A stretch of DNA of 34,629 nt from an uncultured bacterium (GTDB lineage: Bacteria > Verrucomicrobiota > Kiritimatiellia > RFP12 > UBA3636), in the NCBI GenBank assembly GCA_902761575.1, contig CACWKU010000042.1:1-34629 (forward strand), in the 5' to 3' direction. The notes under the pieces were generated by a model. The model had not been told where the DNA came from, did not search any database, and was given only the letters and a program-made list of their open reading frames with translations. Below, piece after piece: positions 14,037 through 20,178 of this stretch. A program made the position numbers and the translations under genes. How positions within the stretch are numbered: the first letter of the stretch is position 1; every line of letters starts with the position of its first letter.

Positions 14037-14050
14037 TTCTTTCAGGCCGC

Positions 14051-14081
14051 GGGCGGGGGCGGCGCCGGCCGCCCCGCGCCC
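14051..14081. repeat. GC palindromic repeat, copy A
   Basis: A 31-bp near-palindrome centred on GGCGCCGGCC, identical in all 31 positions to 15590-15620. Here it sits between the stop of the 81-aa gene and promoter 8, so it may act as a terminator stem. Confidence 0.75.
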
Positions 14082-14088
14082 CTGCGCT

Positions 14089-14334
14089 TCATTTGAGGTA
14101 GAAGAAGTTCTCGTAGGTGTCGCCGCCGACGAGGAACTCGCCCCCGTCGCAGTCGGCGTTCGCCGCCTTCTCGATCCTGCGGATCTTGCGGTTGTAGGTT
14201 CCCAGCGCCACGTCGAAACGGTCTCCGATGGGGCAGGTCACCATGAATGCCTTGTGCTTCATGTTGATGAAGGCGAGCCTCCATCCTTTCGGGAGGGCGG
14301 CGTTGATCGCCTTCTTGAGTTCGGTCTTGGTCAT
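14089..14334 (-). CDS. Unrecognised 81-aa protein (array unit 7)
   Basis: Seen: 81 aa, basic N-terminal helix (MTKTELKKAINAALPKGWR) followed by strands (LAFINMKHKAFMVTCPIGD) and an aromatic C-terminus (ENFFYLK); compact alpha/beta, no signal. It has its own promoter (14393-14421), a leader hairpin (about 14356-14367) and CAAGGAGAAAA before the ATG at 14334. It is the only gene of its unit. Function unknown. Confidence 0.6.
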   Translation of the reverse strand: MTKTELKKAINAALPKGWRLAFINMKHKAFMVTCPIGDRFDVALGTYNRKIRRIEKAANADCDGGEFLVGGDTYENFFYLK

Positions 14335-14392
14335 CGGTTTTCTCCTTGGGGTTGCGGGCGGTCGCCCGTGTGGTGGTTGACGCCCGCCATAT

Positions 14393-14421
14393 TGCGTAAC
14401 CGCCCCCGTTTATCCAGTCAA
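14393..14421 (-). promoter_or_regulatory. Array promoter 7
   Basis: TTGACT (14416-14421), 17 bp, TACGCA (14393-14398) within TACGCAATATGG; serves the 81-aa gene. Confidence 0.75.
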
Positions 14422-14444
14422 TTATGCGGCCTCCGAAAACCGTT

Positions 14445-14876
14445 TCAGAAGCGGGGCTTGTCGATGGTCGCCGGGTCGAGCGTCGTCCTCGCGAGACCGT
14501 GGCAGACGCGGACCTTGCGGCCGGTCGCCTTGAGCAGGGCGCGCGCCTTGTCCATCGCCTCCTCGCGCGTGATGGGGCCCGTCCACTCGACGGTGCGGAA
14601 GGAGCGGGCGCCCGGCTCCCAGACCTTGAGTTCGTATTCGCTCTTCCTTCCGCGGTCGAGTCCGGCGGGCAACACCTTGGCCGGGTTTTCCGCGCGGAAG
14701 GTCCAGCGGAGGCTTCCGCGCTGGAGCCGGATCGAAACCCGGTGCTTGTCGCGGAGGGCGCGGGCTTCGCGCTCCGCGTCCTCCTGTGTGCGGCCGCGCA
14801 GGTCGGCGAGGTGCTGGAACTCGAGCGCCCGGTAGTTCCAGGCGCTGATTTCGAAGTCGTGGGTCTCGGTGGTCAT
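14445..14876 (-). CDS. Unrecognised 143-aa protein (array unit 6)
   Basis: Seen: 143 aa, rich in Arg/Glu/Trp with alternating strands and helices (FEISAWNYRALEFQHLADLR; LRWTFRAEN; FRTVEWTGPITREEAMDKAR). It has no signal or membrane helix. Sole gene of its unit, with promoter 14935-14963, a GGGC-GCAA-GCCC leader hairpin (GNRA tetraloop) and CAAAGGAGAAAA. Family not recognised. Confidence 0.6.
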   Translation of the reverse strand: MTTETHDFEISAWNYRALEFQHLADLRGRTQEDAEREARALRDKHRVSIRLQRGSLRWTFRAENPAKVLPAGLDRGRKSEYELKVWEPGARSFRTVEWTGPITREEAMDKARALLKATGRKVRVCHGLARTTLDPATIDKPRF

Positions 14877-14934
14877 TTCTTTTTCTCCTTTGGGGTGGGG
14901 CTTGCGCCCTTGTGGTCGTTGACGGCCACCATAT

Positions 14935-14963
14935 TGCGTAAGCGCCCCCGTTTATCCAGTCAA
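14935..14963 (-). promoter_or_regulatory. Array promoter 6
   Basis: TTGACT (14958-14963), 17 bp, TACGCA (14935-14940); the spacer is nearly identical to those of promoters 7 and 2. Serves the 143-aa gene. Confidence 0.75.
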
Positions 14964-15353
14964 TTATTCGCGCCGATGTTCGGGCTCGATTTTCGCCTTC
15001 GCGGAACTCTGGATTTCGGCGAGGGCGTCGAGAACGGCGTGGGCACCATAGGCCTTTTCGTTCATCCGGGCGGCAATGCCGGCGACCTTGAGCGCGTCGT
15101 TCTTGACGGAGTCGGCCCCGACCCGGAGGATGAAGGTCTTGTCGCGTGCCGTTGGCTTGGCGAACTCGGGCGAGTTGTATTTCCCGGCGAGGCGATCCTC
15201 GGTGATGTCCAGCGTCTTGAACATGCCGGTCAAGCACTTGCGGAGGTCTGCGATCAAGCGCCTGGCCTCGGCGAGGTCTCGCTCGGCGGCGCGGGTGTAG
15301 AATTCCAGGGATTTGGCGGCCACCTGGACGACGGCGGATTCGGTTTTGCTCAT
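14964..15353 (-). CDS. Unrecognised 129-aa helical protein (array unit 5)
   Basis: Seen: 129 aa from ATG at 15353 with GAAAGGAAAA upstream; the frame extends further but has no better start. Mostly helical: AVVQVAAKSLEFYTRAAERD, LAEARRLIADLRKCLTGMF, then NDALKVAGIAARMNEKAYGA. The stop lies against promoter 6. Third gene of the unit that begins at promoter 15874-15902. Function unknown. Confidence 0.58.
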   Translation of the reverse strand: MSKTESAVVQVAAKSLEFYTRAAERDLAEARRLIADLRKCLTGMFKTLDITEDRLAGKYNSPEFAKPTARDKTFILRVGADSVKNDALKVAGIAARMNEKAYGAHAVLDALAEIQSSAKAKIEPEHRRE

Positions 15354-15373
15354 GGTCGGTTTTCCTTTCGGGG

Positions 15374-15571
15374 TTAGCGGGCGGGGATGGAGAAGGCTTC
15401 GAGCCAACCGACGACGCGGAACTGGCAGTCGGGGTTGCGGGCCTTGAGCCGTTCGCAGTAGGCGTTTGCCTTGGCCTCGTTCTTCCAGGTTGCGACGCGG
15501 GCCGCGGAGCAGAAGCGCCAGTCGGTCCATGTCTTGGAATCCTTGCGGCGGTATTGGATGGTGAAGTGCAT
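15374..15571 (-). CDS. Unrecognised 65-aa basic protein (array unit 5)
   Basis: Seen: 65 aa, basic and aromatic (MHFTIQYRRKDSKTWTDWRF; NEAKANAYCERLKARNPDC; FRVVGWLEAF). The strand-helix-strand pattern resembles small SPOR-like or ferredoxin-like folds, but this is only a visual impression. It is preceded by the 31-bp palindrome at 15590-15620 as leader hairpin and CAAGGAGAACG. Stop 20 nt before the next start. Confidence 0.58.
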   Translation of the reverse strand: MHFTIQYRRKDSKTWTDWRFCSAARVATWKNEAKANAYCERLKARNPDCQFRVVGWLEAFSIPAR

Positions 15572-15589
15572 GGTCGTTCTCCTTGTGCC

Positions 15590-15620
15590 GGGCGGGGGCG
15601 GCGCCGGCCGCCCCGCGCCC
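15590..15620. repeat. GC palindromic repeat, copy B
   Basis: Identical in 31 positions to 14051-14081. Here it forms the hairpin directly upstream of the ribosome site of the 65-aa gene. Confidence 0.75.
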
Positions 15621-15628
15621 GTGTGCTT

Positions 15629-15813
15629 TCAGTTGAATTCCTTCAGAATCGCCTTGAGGATCGCCTTGGCCTCGGCGGTGCTCGCGCGGGTGATCCAGCC
15701 GCGGTCGTAGTCGAGGACCGCGCCTTCGCCGGCTGCGGCGACGTAGAGCTTGCTCGCGGAACGCGAAGCGTCGCGGTCGGGAGGGTTTCGTTTTTCTTCT
15801 TGTTGGTGGTCAT
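15629..15813 (-). pseudogene. Frame-disrupted small gene, paralogue of the 96-aa gene at 17729
   Basis: Seen: behind array promoter 5, a hairpin and CACAGGAGA, an ATG at 15813 opens MTTNKKKNETLPTATLRV but then runs into low-quality sequence. The convincing C-terminus (SKLYVAAAGEGAVLDYDRGW, ending LKAILKEFN) lies in the -1 frame and stops at 15629. That C-terminus matches RAVDYDRGWFACP...FEAVLAAFN of the 96-aa gene. An A5 tract (AAGAAAAAC) near codon 7 could be a slip site or mutation site. It could be a decayed copy, a sequencing error in the tract, or programmed -1 frameshifting. No alternative start outside the promoter was found. Confidence 0.5.
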
Positions 15814-15873
15814 CGTGGTGTCTCCTGTGGGTTGCGGGCGTTCGCCCTTGTGTGGTTGGAACGCCCACCATAT

Positions 15874-15902
15874 TGCGTAGAACCGAATCAATAGCCAGTC
15901 AA
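15874..15902 (-). promoter_or_regulatory. Array promoter 5
   Basis: TTGACT (15897-15902), 17 bp, TACGCA (15874-15879); drives the disrupted gene and the 65- and 129-aa genes. Confidence 0.75.
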
Positions 15903-15972
15903 TTGTTCGGGTTTTGAAAATATATTTTTCGGCCTTGATTTTTGCTTGACTTCGCCCCGAATCCATGATTCG

Positions 15973-16299
15973 TCATCCGCAGGTCGCGAGGACCGCGAAG
16001 TGGTGGCGAAGCGCACGGTCCATCTCCTTGAGCCGCGACTCGGGAAGGTTGTGGGAGCGGAGGAACCAGCGGTTCTCCCGGATGCTTTCCTCCGTGAGCT
16101 TCCGGGTGATCGAACGGGGCGTGTTGACCTTGCCTCCGAAGACCCGCTTGACGAAGTTCCGCTTGTCCTCCTGCGGACCGCCGTGCAGACGGTGGTAGTC
16201 GTCGTCGCTCATGTAGTAGCGTTCGATGGCCCGGTAGATGTAGACCCCGATGGTCGCGTTCCCTCGCAGGGCTAGTCTTTCGAATTCCGATTTGAGCAT
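15973..16299 (-). CDS. Unrecognised 108-aa basic protein (array unit 4)
   Basis: Seen: 108 aa, basic, helical: YIYRAIERYYMSDDDYHRLH, FVKRVFGGKVNTPRSITRKL, RLKEMDRALRHHFAVLATCG. ATG at 16299 with GGGAGG and a GGCGCGA/TTCGCGCC hairpin just upstream. Second gene of the unit from promoter 16803-16831; its 3' end is about 70 nt before promoter 5. It has no known motif, though its basic face could bind nucleic acid. Confidence 0.6.
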   Translation of the reverse strand: MLKSEFERLALRGNATIGVYIYRAIERYYMSDDDYHRLHGGPQEDKRNFVKRVFGGKVNTPRSITRKLTEESIRENRWFLRSHNLPESRLKEMDRALRHHFAVLATCG

Positions 16300-16350
16300 T
16301 GCGAGCCTCCCGGCGCGAAGCGGCTCGCGCCGCCCCGCGCCCCCGTCGGA

Positions 16351-16743
16351 TCAGCCTTCGGCCGCCTTGCGGCAGGCCTCGGTGAGTTCGCGCGCCTCGG
16401 CGTCGTAGTGGCGTAGCGTCTCCTTGATGGCGACGGCGTTGTCGACGATCCTCGAGGCCGCGAGGCACATGCGGACCGTCGCGTTGTCGCGGTCGGTCGG
16501 ATCGAACGAGCCCGTGGCGGGGAGGTTGATCCGGACGTCGAATTTGACGGGGCCGTCGAGGTCGAGGTCGCCGAAGAGGACGTCGACCGACCGGCGGCTC
16601 GTGCCGGGGATCGCATGGGCGACCATCTGGTTGCGGAAGAGCTCGATCTCGAATCCGGGAACGAGCGCTTCCAGGGTCTTGAGGGTTCTCTTGCGAAGCG
16701 CCTCGCGCTCGCGCCTGAGGGTTTCTTCGGTCTTGGTGTCCAT
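16351..16743 (-). CDS. Unrecognised 130-aa protein, paralogue of the 126-aa gene (array unit 4)
   Basis: Seen: 130 aa: a charged N-terminal helix (TEETLRREREALRKRTLKTL), a beta-rich centre (SVDVLFGDLDLDGPVKFDVR), and a helical C-terminus after SFDPTDRDNATVRMCLAASR. The block SFDPTDRD...A.....AA...DNAV aligns with PFDPTRDSPARTYYRIAAALLEDGV of the gene at 16889, so the two share a fold. ATG at 16743 with AAGGAAACC and a GGGC-GCAA-GCCC hairpin. Function unknown. Confidence 0.6.
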   Translation of the reverse strand: MDTKTEETLRREREALRKRTLKTLEALVPGFEIELFRNQMVAHAIPGTSRRSVDVLFGDLDLDGPVKFDVRINLPATGSFDPTDRDNATVRMCLAASRIVDNAVAIKETLRHYDAEARELTEACRKAAEG

Positions 16744-16802
16744 ATCTGGTTTCCTTGTTGTTGCGGGCTTGCGCCCTTGGGTTGTTGGAACGTCCACCAT
16801 AT

Positions 16803-16831
16803 TGCGTAACCGCCCCGGAATAGCCAGTCAA
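16803..16831 (-). promoter_or_regulatory. Array promoter 4
   Basis: TTGACT (16826-16831), 17 bp, TACGCA (16803-16808); drives the 130- and 108-aa genes. Confidence 0.75.
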
Positions 16832-16888
16832 TTATTCGGGGGCTCCTCCGAGGTCACGCCGTCTTCGCAGCATCCCTGCAGGTCGACG

Positions 16889-17269
16889 TCAGCCGTTCGC
16901 GGCCCTGAACCGTTCCAGAAGGATCGCGGCCGCCCGGTGGTATGCCTCGAGAAGCGCCCGGACCTTGGACGCGACACCGTCCTCGAGAAGCGCCGCGGCG
17001 ATGCGGTAGTAGGTGCGGGCCGGCGAGTCCCGCGTGGGGTCGAAGGGCATGAAGGAGCCGATTCCGACCTCGAACCGAAAGTCGCCTCCGCTGTATCCGT
17101 CCCGGCCGAAGGAGGCGGTCAGGTCGTAGGTCCGGTTCGCCGGGTCCGTCTGGAGCGTGAGCATCCCGGGTACGAGATGGACTCGCTCGCAAGGGAGGAT
17201 GCGCTTGATTTCGTCGATGATCGGCGCGGCCTCCGCGTCGAGGGCGTTCTTGAGTTCTTCGGGGGTCAT
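16889..17269 (-). CDS. Unrecognised 126-aa protein, paralogue of the 130-aa gene (array unit 3)
   Basis: Seen: 126 aa: acidic N-terminal helix (MTPEELKNALDAEAAPIIDE), beta-rich middle (RVHLVPGMLTLQ; YDLTASFGRDGYSGGDFRFE), and helical C-terminus (HRAAAILLERFRAANG) after PFDPTRDSPARTYYRIAAA. Shares the FDPT-RD block and overall order with the 130-aa gene. Preceded by a large GC hairpin (about 17291-17322) and CAAAGGAGAAAA. Second gene of unit 3. Confidence 0.6.
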   Translation of the reverse strand: MTPEELKNALDAEAAPIIDEIKRILPCERVHLVPGMLTLQTDPANRTYDLTASFGRDGYSGGDFRFEVGIGSFMPFDPTRDSPARTYYRIAAALLEDGVASKVRALLEAYHRAAAILLERFRAANG

Positions 17270-17335
17270 GGTCTGTTTTCTCCTTTGGGGTTGCGCCCCG
17301 CCGGCCTCGCGGCCGGCCGGGGCTTGGGTTGTCGG

Positions 17336-17608
17336 TCAGGCGTTGGCGTAGGCGCTGGCCGTGAAATCGAATTCCGCGACGGCATCGCGGAACGCCTGCA
17401 TCGCGTCCATGAAGGCGCGGTGCTTCTCGTTCTTCTCGGCCTGCCGGCGGTCGACCTCGGCGACGTCCTTTTCGGCGTGAGTCTCGAAGGCGCGGGCGAG
17501 TGCTTCGCTGAAGCCGCGGTTCGCGACGCCGGCGTTCTGGGCGGCGATTGCGGCCGCCGCGTAGAGTTCGGCGATTTCGGCGGGGGTCTTCATCTTCATG
17601 GGGGTCAT
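17336..17608 (-). CDS. Unrecognised 90-aa helical protein (array unit 3)
   Basis: Seen: 90 aa from ATG at 17608. Three to four amphipathic helices (AEIAELYAAAAIAAQNAGVA; FSEALARAFETHAEKDVAEV; RAFMDAMQAFRDAVAEFDFT), no signal. First gene of its unit, promoter 17668-17696, leader hairpin GGGC-GAGA-GCCC and CAAGGAGAAAA. A longer reading would begin inside the promoter and was rejected. Function unknown. Confidence 0.6.
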   Translation of the reverse strand: MTPMKMKTPAEIAELYAAAAIAAQNAGVANRGFSEALARAFETHAEKDVAEVDRRQAEKNEKHRAFMDAMQAFRDAVAEFDFTASAYANA

Positions 17609-17667
17609 CGTTTTTCTCCTTGTGGTTGCGGGCTCTCGCCCTTGGTGGTTGGGAACGCCCACCATAT

Positions 17668-17696
17668 TGCGTAGAACCGGATCAATAGCCAGTCAA
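17668..17696 (-). promoter_or_regulatory. Array promoter 3
   Basis: TTGACT (17691-17696), 17 bp, TACGCA (17668-17673); spacer almost identical to that of promoter 5. Confidence 0.75.
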
Positions 17697-17728
17697 TTAT
17701 TCGCGCTGTCGAAATCTTCTTCTGCGAC

Positions 17729-18019
17729 CTATCCCCCTTCATGGTCGGGGCCGTTGAAGGCGGCGAGGACGGCCTCGAACACCTCGGCGTCGGGACCGTC
17801 CTTCGGGCAAGCGAACCAGCCGCGATCGTAGTCGACCGCGCGCCGCCCGCGAGGCGTGGTGATCTCAAGCTTGAAGATGCGCCCGTTGTCGATTCCGAAG
17901 CCGGATGGCCTCGCCGAGCGTTTGAGAGCCACGGAGTAAGTCGCACCCCGGATCGAGGCCGTGCCGGTCTGCCAGCCCGTCGTGTCGGGTTCCCGTGAAA
18001 TGTCGATTTGCGATGCCAT
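17729..18019 (-). CDS. Unrecognised 96-aa protein with DYDRGW motif (array unit 2)
   Basis: Seen: 96 aa. Beta-rich N-terminal two thirds (GTASIRGATYSVALKRSARP; RIFKLEITTPRGRRAVDYDR) then GWFACPKDGPDAEVFEAVLA. The DYDRGW block and the following helix recur in the disrupted gene at 15629, so this is a repeated family in the array. ATG at 18019 behind AGGGGAAAC, 11 nt after the 165-aa gene and without a hairpin. Function unknown. Confidence 0.6.
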   Translation of the reverse strand: MASQIDISREPDTTGWQTGTASIRGATYSVALKRSARPSGFGIDNGRIFKLEITTPRGRRAVDYDRGWFACPKDGPDAEVFEAVLAAFNGPDHEGG

Positions 18020-18030
18020 GTTTGTTTCCC

Positions 18031-18528
18031 CTAGAAATTGAAGTCGTGGAATTGTTCGCAGCGCGGCTCGATGCAGCCGAGCTTGACGAACTTGCGCTTC
18101 CGTTTCCCCGACTTGGTGAACTCGTAGACGGAGACCGTCTCCCGGCCGTCTCCATCGGTCTCGAAGACGGCGTTCGGGTTCTCCCGGAACTTGCGGATTC
18201 CTTCCGGCGAGAGGGAGGACGCGAGACAGCCGAAAAGCCGCGCGTCGGTCCAGTAGCCCCACACCCCGCGATGCCGGACGACGGCGAACGGTTCGGCGCC
18301 GGGTTTGCGGACGATCGGGGCGTTGCGTTGTTCGGCGATGTTGACGCAGATGGCCGAGAAGCCGCCGGGGACCCATTGCGGCTTGAAGTCTCGCGCGACC
18401 TCGACCACCGTTGCCGTCCCTTTTCCTTCGTCGAGTTCCAGCACCTCCCAGGACTCGATGTCTGTGTAGATGCGGCGGTTGATGAACAGGCGCGGCTTTG
18501 CCGTGGCCGATGCGTTTTCCTTGTTCAT
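18031..18528 (-). CDS. Unrecognised 165-aa protein (array unit 2)
   Basis: Seen: 165 aa. An N-terminal strand-rich region (RLFINRRIYTDIESWEVLEL; TATVVEVARDFKPQWVPGGF), then WGYWTDARLFGCLASSLSPE, and a basic C-terminus (EFTKSGKRKRKFVKLGCIEP). ATG at 18528 with GAAAGGAAAA; a strong GC hairpin (GCCCCGCCGGC/GCCGGCGGGGC, about 18557-18584) precedes it. No family recognised; the lysine-rich tail may contact nucleic acid. Confidence 0.6.
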   Translation of the reverse strand: MNKENASATAKPRLFINRRIYTDIESWEVLELDEGKGTATVVEVARDFKPQWVPGGFSAICVNIAEQRNAPIVRKPGAEPFAVVRHRGVWGYWTDARLFGCLASSLSPEGIRKFRENPNAVFETDGDGRETVSVYEFTKSGKRKRKFVKLGCIEPRCEQFHDFNF

Positions 18529-18591
18529 GGTTTTCCTTTCTACCGGTTGTTTCAAGCCCCGCCGGCGTTTCGGCCGGCGGGGCTTGGATTG

Positions 18592-18855
18592 TCAGAGGTC
18601 GATGTAGTCGATGGCTGCGGCGTCGACGAAGCACGTTTTGCGGTTGTCGTCCACGATGAGGAGCGTGGCGCCGTCGTCGAGCAACTCGATCTTCGGGCGG
18701 TTGTCGGAGGGGAAGAACAGCGTCTCGCGTCCGATTTGGATCGAGAGGTGGTAGGATTCGTCGCTGGCGGTCTTCGCCTTGTCGATCTTGCGGCCGTGGC
18801 GGTCGCGGTCGCCCAGGTACAGGGCGACGGCCTTCTTGATTGCGCTCGAGGTCAT
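18592..18855 (-). CDS. Unrecognised 87-aa protein (array unit 2)
   Basis: Seen: 87 aa: N-terminal helix (MTSSAIKKAVALYLGDRDRH), then strands (YHLSIQIGRETLFFPSDNRP; KIELLDDGATLLIVDDN) and CFVDAAAIDYIDL. Acidic overall. First gene of unit 2 (promoter 18916-18944), with hairpin GGGC-GCAA-GCCC and CAAGGAGAAAA. Function unknown. Confidence 0.6.
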   Translation of the reverse strand: MTSSAIKKAVALYLGDRDRHGRKIDKAKTASDESYHLSIQIGRETLFFPSDNRPKIELLDDGATLLIVDDNRKTCFVDAAAIDYIDL

Positions 18856-18915
18856 TTTCGTTTTCTCCTTGGGGTTGGGGCTTGCGCCCGTGTGGTTGGT
18901 TGACGGCCACCATAT

Positions 18916-18944
18916 TGCGTAAGCGCCCCCGTTTATCCAGTCAA
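18916..18944 (-). promoter_or_regulatory. Array promoter 2
   Basis: TTGACT (18939-18944), 17 bp, TACGCA (18916-18921); drives the 87-, 165- and 96-aa genes. Confidence 0.75.
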
Positions 18945-18982
18945 TTATTCGCACCCCCGGAAACTGTTTTCCGGGGCGGATT

Positions 18983-19255
18983 TCAGACGCCGCCTTCCTC
19001 GTCGAGGGCGAGGGTGCGGAGCCGGGCGTCGAAGGCGGACATCAGGCCGTGGGCGCGCAGGAGGGCGTCGCGGTATTCGCGGTGGGTGTCGAGCAGGGCC
19101 TCCTCGATGCCGTCGATGCGGCGCGAGGCTTCCGGAGTCCGTTCGTCGTTGAAGGCGTCGTCGTGCTGCCGGTCGAGTTCGGCGTAGCGTTTGGCGAGAC
19201 GCAGGGCGGTCCGGCATTCGCGGGCGAGCCCCGCGAGGATCTCTTCGATGGTCAT
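18983..19255 (-). CDS. Unrecognised 90-aa helical protein (array unit 1)
   Basis: Seen: 90 aa, almost wholly helical and charged (EEILAGLARECRTALRLAKR; YAELDRQHDDAFNDERTPEA; IEEALLDTHREYRDALLRAH). ATG at 19255 behind CAAGGAGAAC and a GCCCCGCCGG/CCGGCGGGGC hairpin (about 19279-19304). Third gene of unit 1. Its size and helical layout resemble the next two genes, but sequence similarity is weak. Confidence 0.6.
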   Translation of the reverse strand: MTIEEILAGLARECRTALRLAKRYAELDRQHDDAFNDERTPEASRRIDGIEEALLDTHREYRDALLRAHGLMSAFDARLRTLALDEEGGV

Positions 19256-19314
19256 GGTTCTTGTTCTCCTTGAGGTTGCGCCCCGCCGGGGTCGCCGGCG
19301 GGGCGTTATCCTTT

Positions 19315-19587
19315 TCAATCAAACTTGATGTCAATGGCGATGTTCCCGACCCGCCGGAACGCTTCTTGCAGGTTGAAGTGCCATGCATCGATGTTGTCGA
19401 AGGCGCGTTTGGCTTCGGCTTGCAGATCGGGAGGAATCGGTCTACCGGCGTCGAGGAACACCAGCTCGCGTTTTTCACATCCACGGTAAATGAACTTGGC
19501 TTCTTCGTAGCGGTCCAGGACCGCATGGTATTTGGCGACCGCGATCTTGAGTTGCTCAAGTGTCGGGCGGGGTCTGTCGTTGCTCAT
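19315..19587 (-). CDS. Unrecognised 90-aa protein, paralogue of the 112-aa gene (array unit 1)
   Basis: Seen: 90 aa. LEQLKIAVAKYHAVLDRYEE then AKFIYRGCEKRELVFLDAGR, later EAFRRVGNIAIDIKFD. It aligns in order with the 112-aa gene (ELENAVARYRKAMAEAEDAK ... IADLAIHCKLR). ATG at 19587 behind CAAGGAGAAC and a hairpin identical to that of the preceding array gene. Second gene of unit 1. Function unknown. Confidence 0.6.
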   Translation of the reverse strand: MSNDRPRPTLEQLKIAVAKYHAVLDRYEEAKFIYRGCEKRELVFLDAGRPIPPDLQAEAKRAFDNIDAWHFNLQEAFRRVGNIAIDIKFD

Positions 19588-19639
19588 GGTGTTCTCCTTG
19601 TGGTTGCGCCCCGCCGGGGTCGCCGGCGGGGCTTGTGGT

Positions 19640-19978
19640 TCAACGGAGCTTGCAGTGGATGGCGAGGTCCGCGATTTCGTCCCGGATGCGCCAGGCCGCC
19701 GTGTAGAGGTCGTCGACCATCCGCGCCGCGGCGCGGCTTTCCGCCTCGGCCTCCGCCGACGGCGTCTTCGCGACGCGGAGTTTGTAGGCGTGATGGACGA
19801 CGGCGTAGTACTCGCACTTGGCGTCTTCGGCTTCGGCCATCGCCTTGCGGTACCTGGCGACCGCATTCTCGAGTTCGGAAAGTGGCTTGTCCGGCGGCGC
19901 GAGTTCGGGCCGCATGTCGCGCCACGGTCCGCGGCTGCGGAGTCTCTCGAGGTCGCGCTTGCTGATCCGGTATTTCAT
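19640..19978 (-). CDS. Unrecognised 112-aa protein (array unit 1)
   Basis: Seen: 112 aa; basic N-terminus (MKYRISKRDLERLRSRGPWR), then helices with ENAVARYRKAMAEAEDAK and a C-terminal DEIADLAIHCKLR. Paralogue of the 90-aa gene at 19315. ATG at 19978 behind CAAGGAGAAAC with a GGGG/CCCC leader hairpin. First gene after array promoter 1, the farthest upstream in the array. Confidence 0.6.
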   Translation of the reverse strand: MKYRISKRDLERLRSRGPWRDMRPELAPPDKPLSELENAVARYRKAMAEAEDAKCEYYAVVHHAYKLRVAKTPSAEAEAESRAAARMVDDLYTAAWRIRDEIADLAIHCKLR

Positions 19979-20039
19979 TTTCGTTTCTCCTTGTGGTTGC
20001 GGGGCGTCACCCCCATGTGGTTGTCGACGCCTCACATAT

Positions 20040-20068
20040 TGCGTAAAGGCGAACCGATATCCAGTCAA
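20040..20068 (-). promoter_or_regulatory. Array promoter 1
   Basis: TTGACT (20063-20068), 17 bp, TACGCA (20040-20045), followed by ATATG; drives the 112-, 90- and 90-aa genes. It lies about 70 nt after the late-operon terminator. Confidence 0.75.
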
Positions 20069-20136
20069 TTATTGCGTCTGGGAAAAGAATTTTTACACAG
20101 CCGAATTCGCTTGACTTCGGCCCGGATTTATGAAGC

Positions 20137-20174
20137 AAAAAGCCCGCGCCTGCCGATGAGGACAGGCGCGGGCT
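20137..20174 (-). terminator. Terminator of the phage late operon
   Basis: A perfect 12-bp stem (20141-20152 with 20163-20174), 10-nt loop, followed on the minus strand by TTTTT (20141-20137). It ends the tail operon just after the small lipoprotein gene and separates it from the array. Confidence 0.9.
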
Positions 20175-20178
20175 TTCT

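Noticed and set aside
14051-15620. The 31-bp palindromes as insertion sequence ends
   Set aside because: No transposase, no target duplications, and the copies do not bracket a unit in inverted orientation with mobile genes.
14002-20068. Regularly recurring repeats read as a CRISPR array
   Set aside because: The repeats are 0.4-1.5 kb apart with genes between them, all in one orientation with promoter layout; no cas genes.
14002-20068. Integron cassette array
   Set aside because: The repeated elements are promoters and leader hairpins upstream of genes. No attC-type sites (imperfect palindromes with RYYYAAC/GTTRRRY) follow the genes, and no integron integrase is present.
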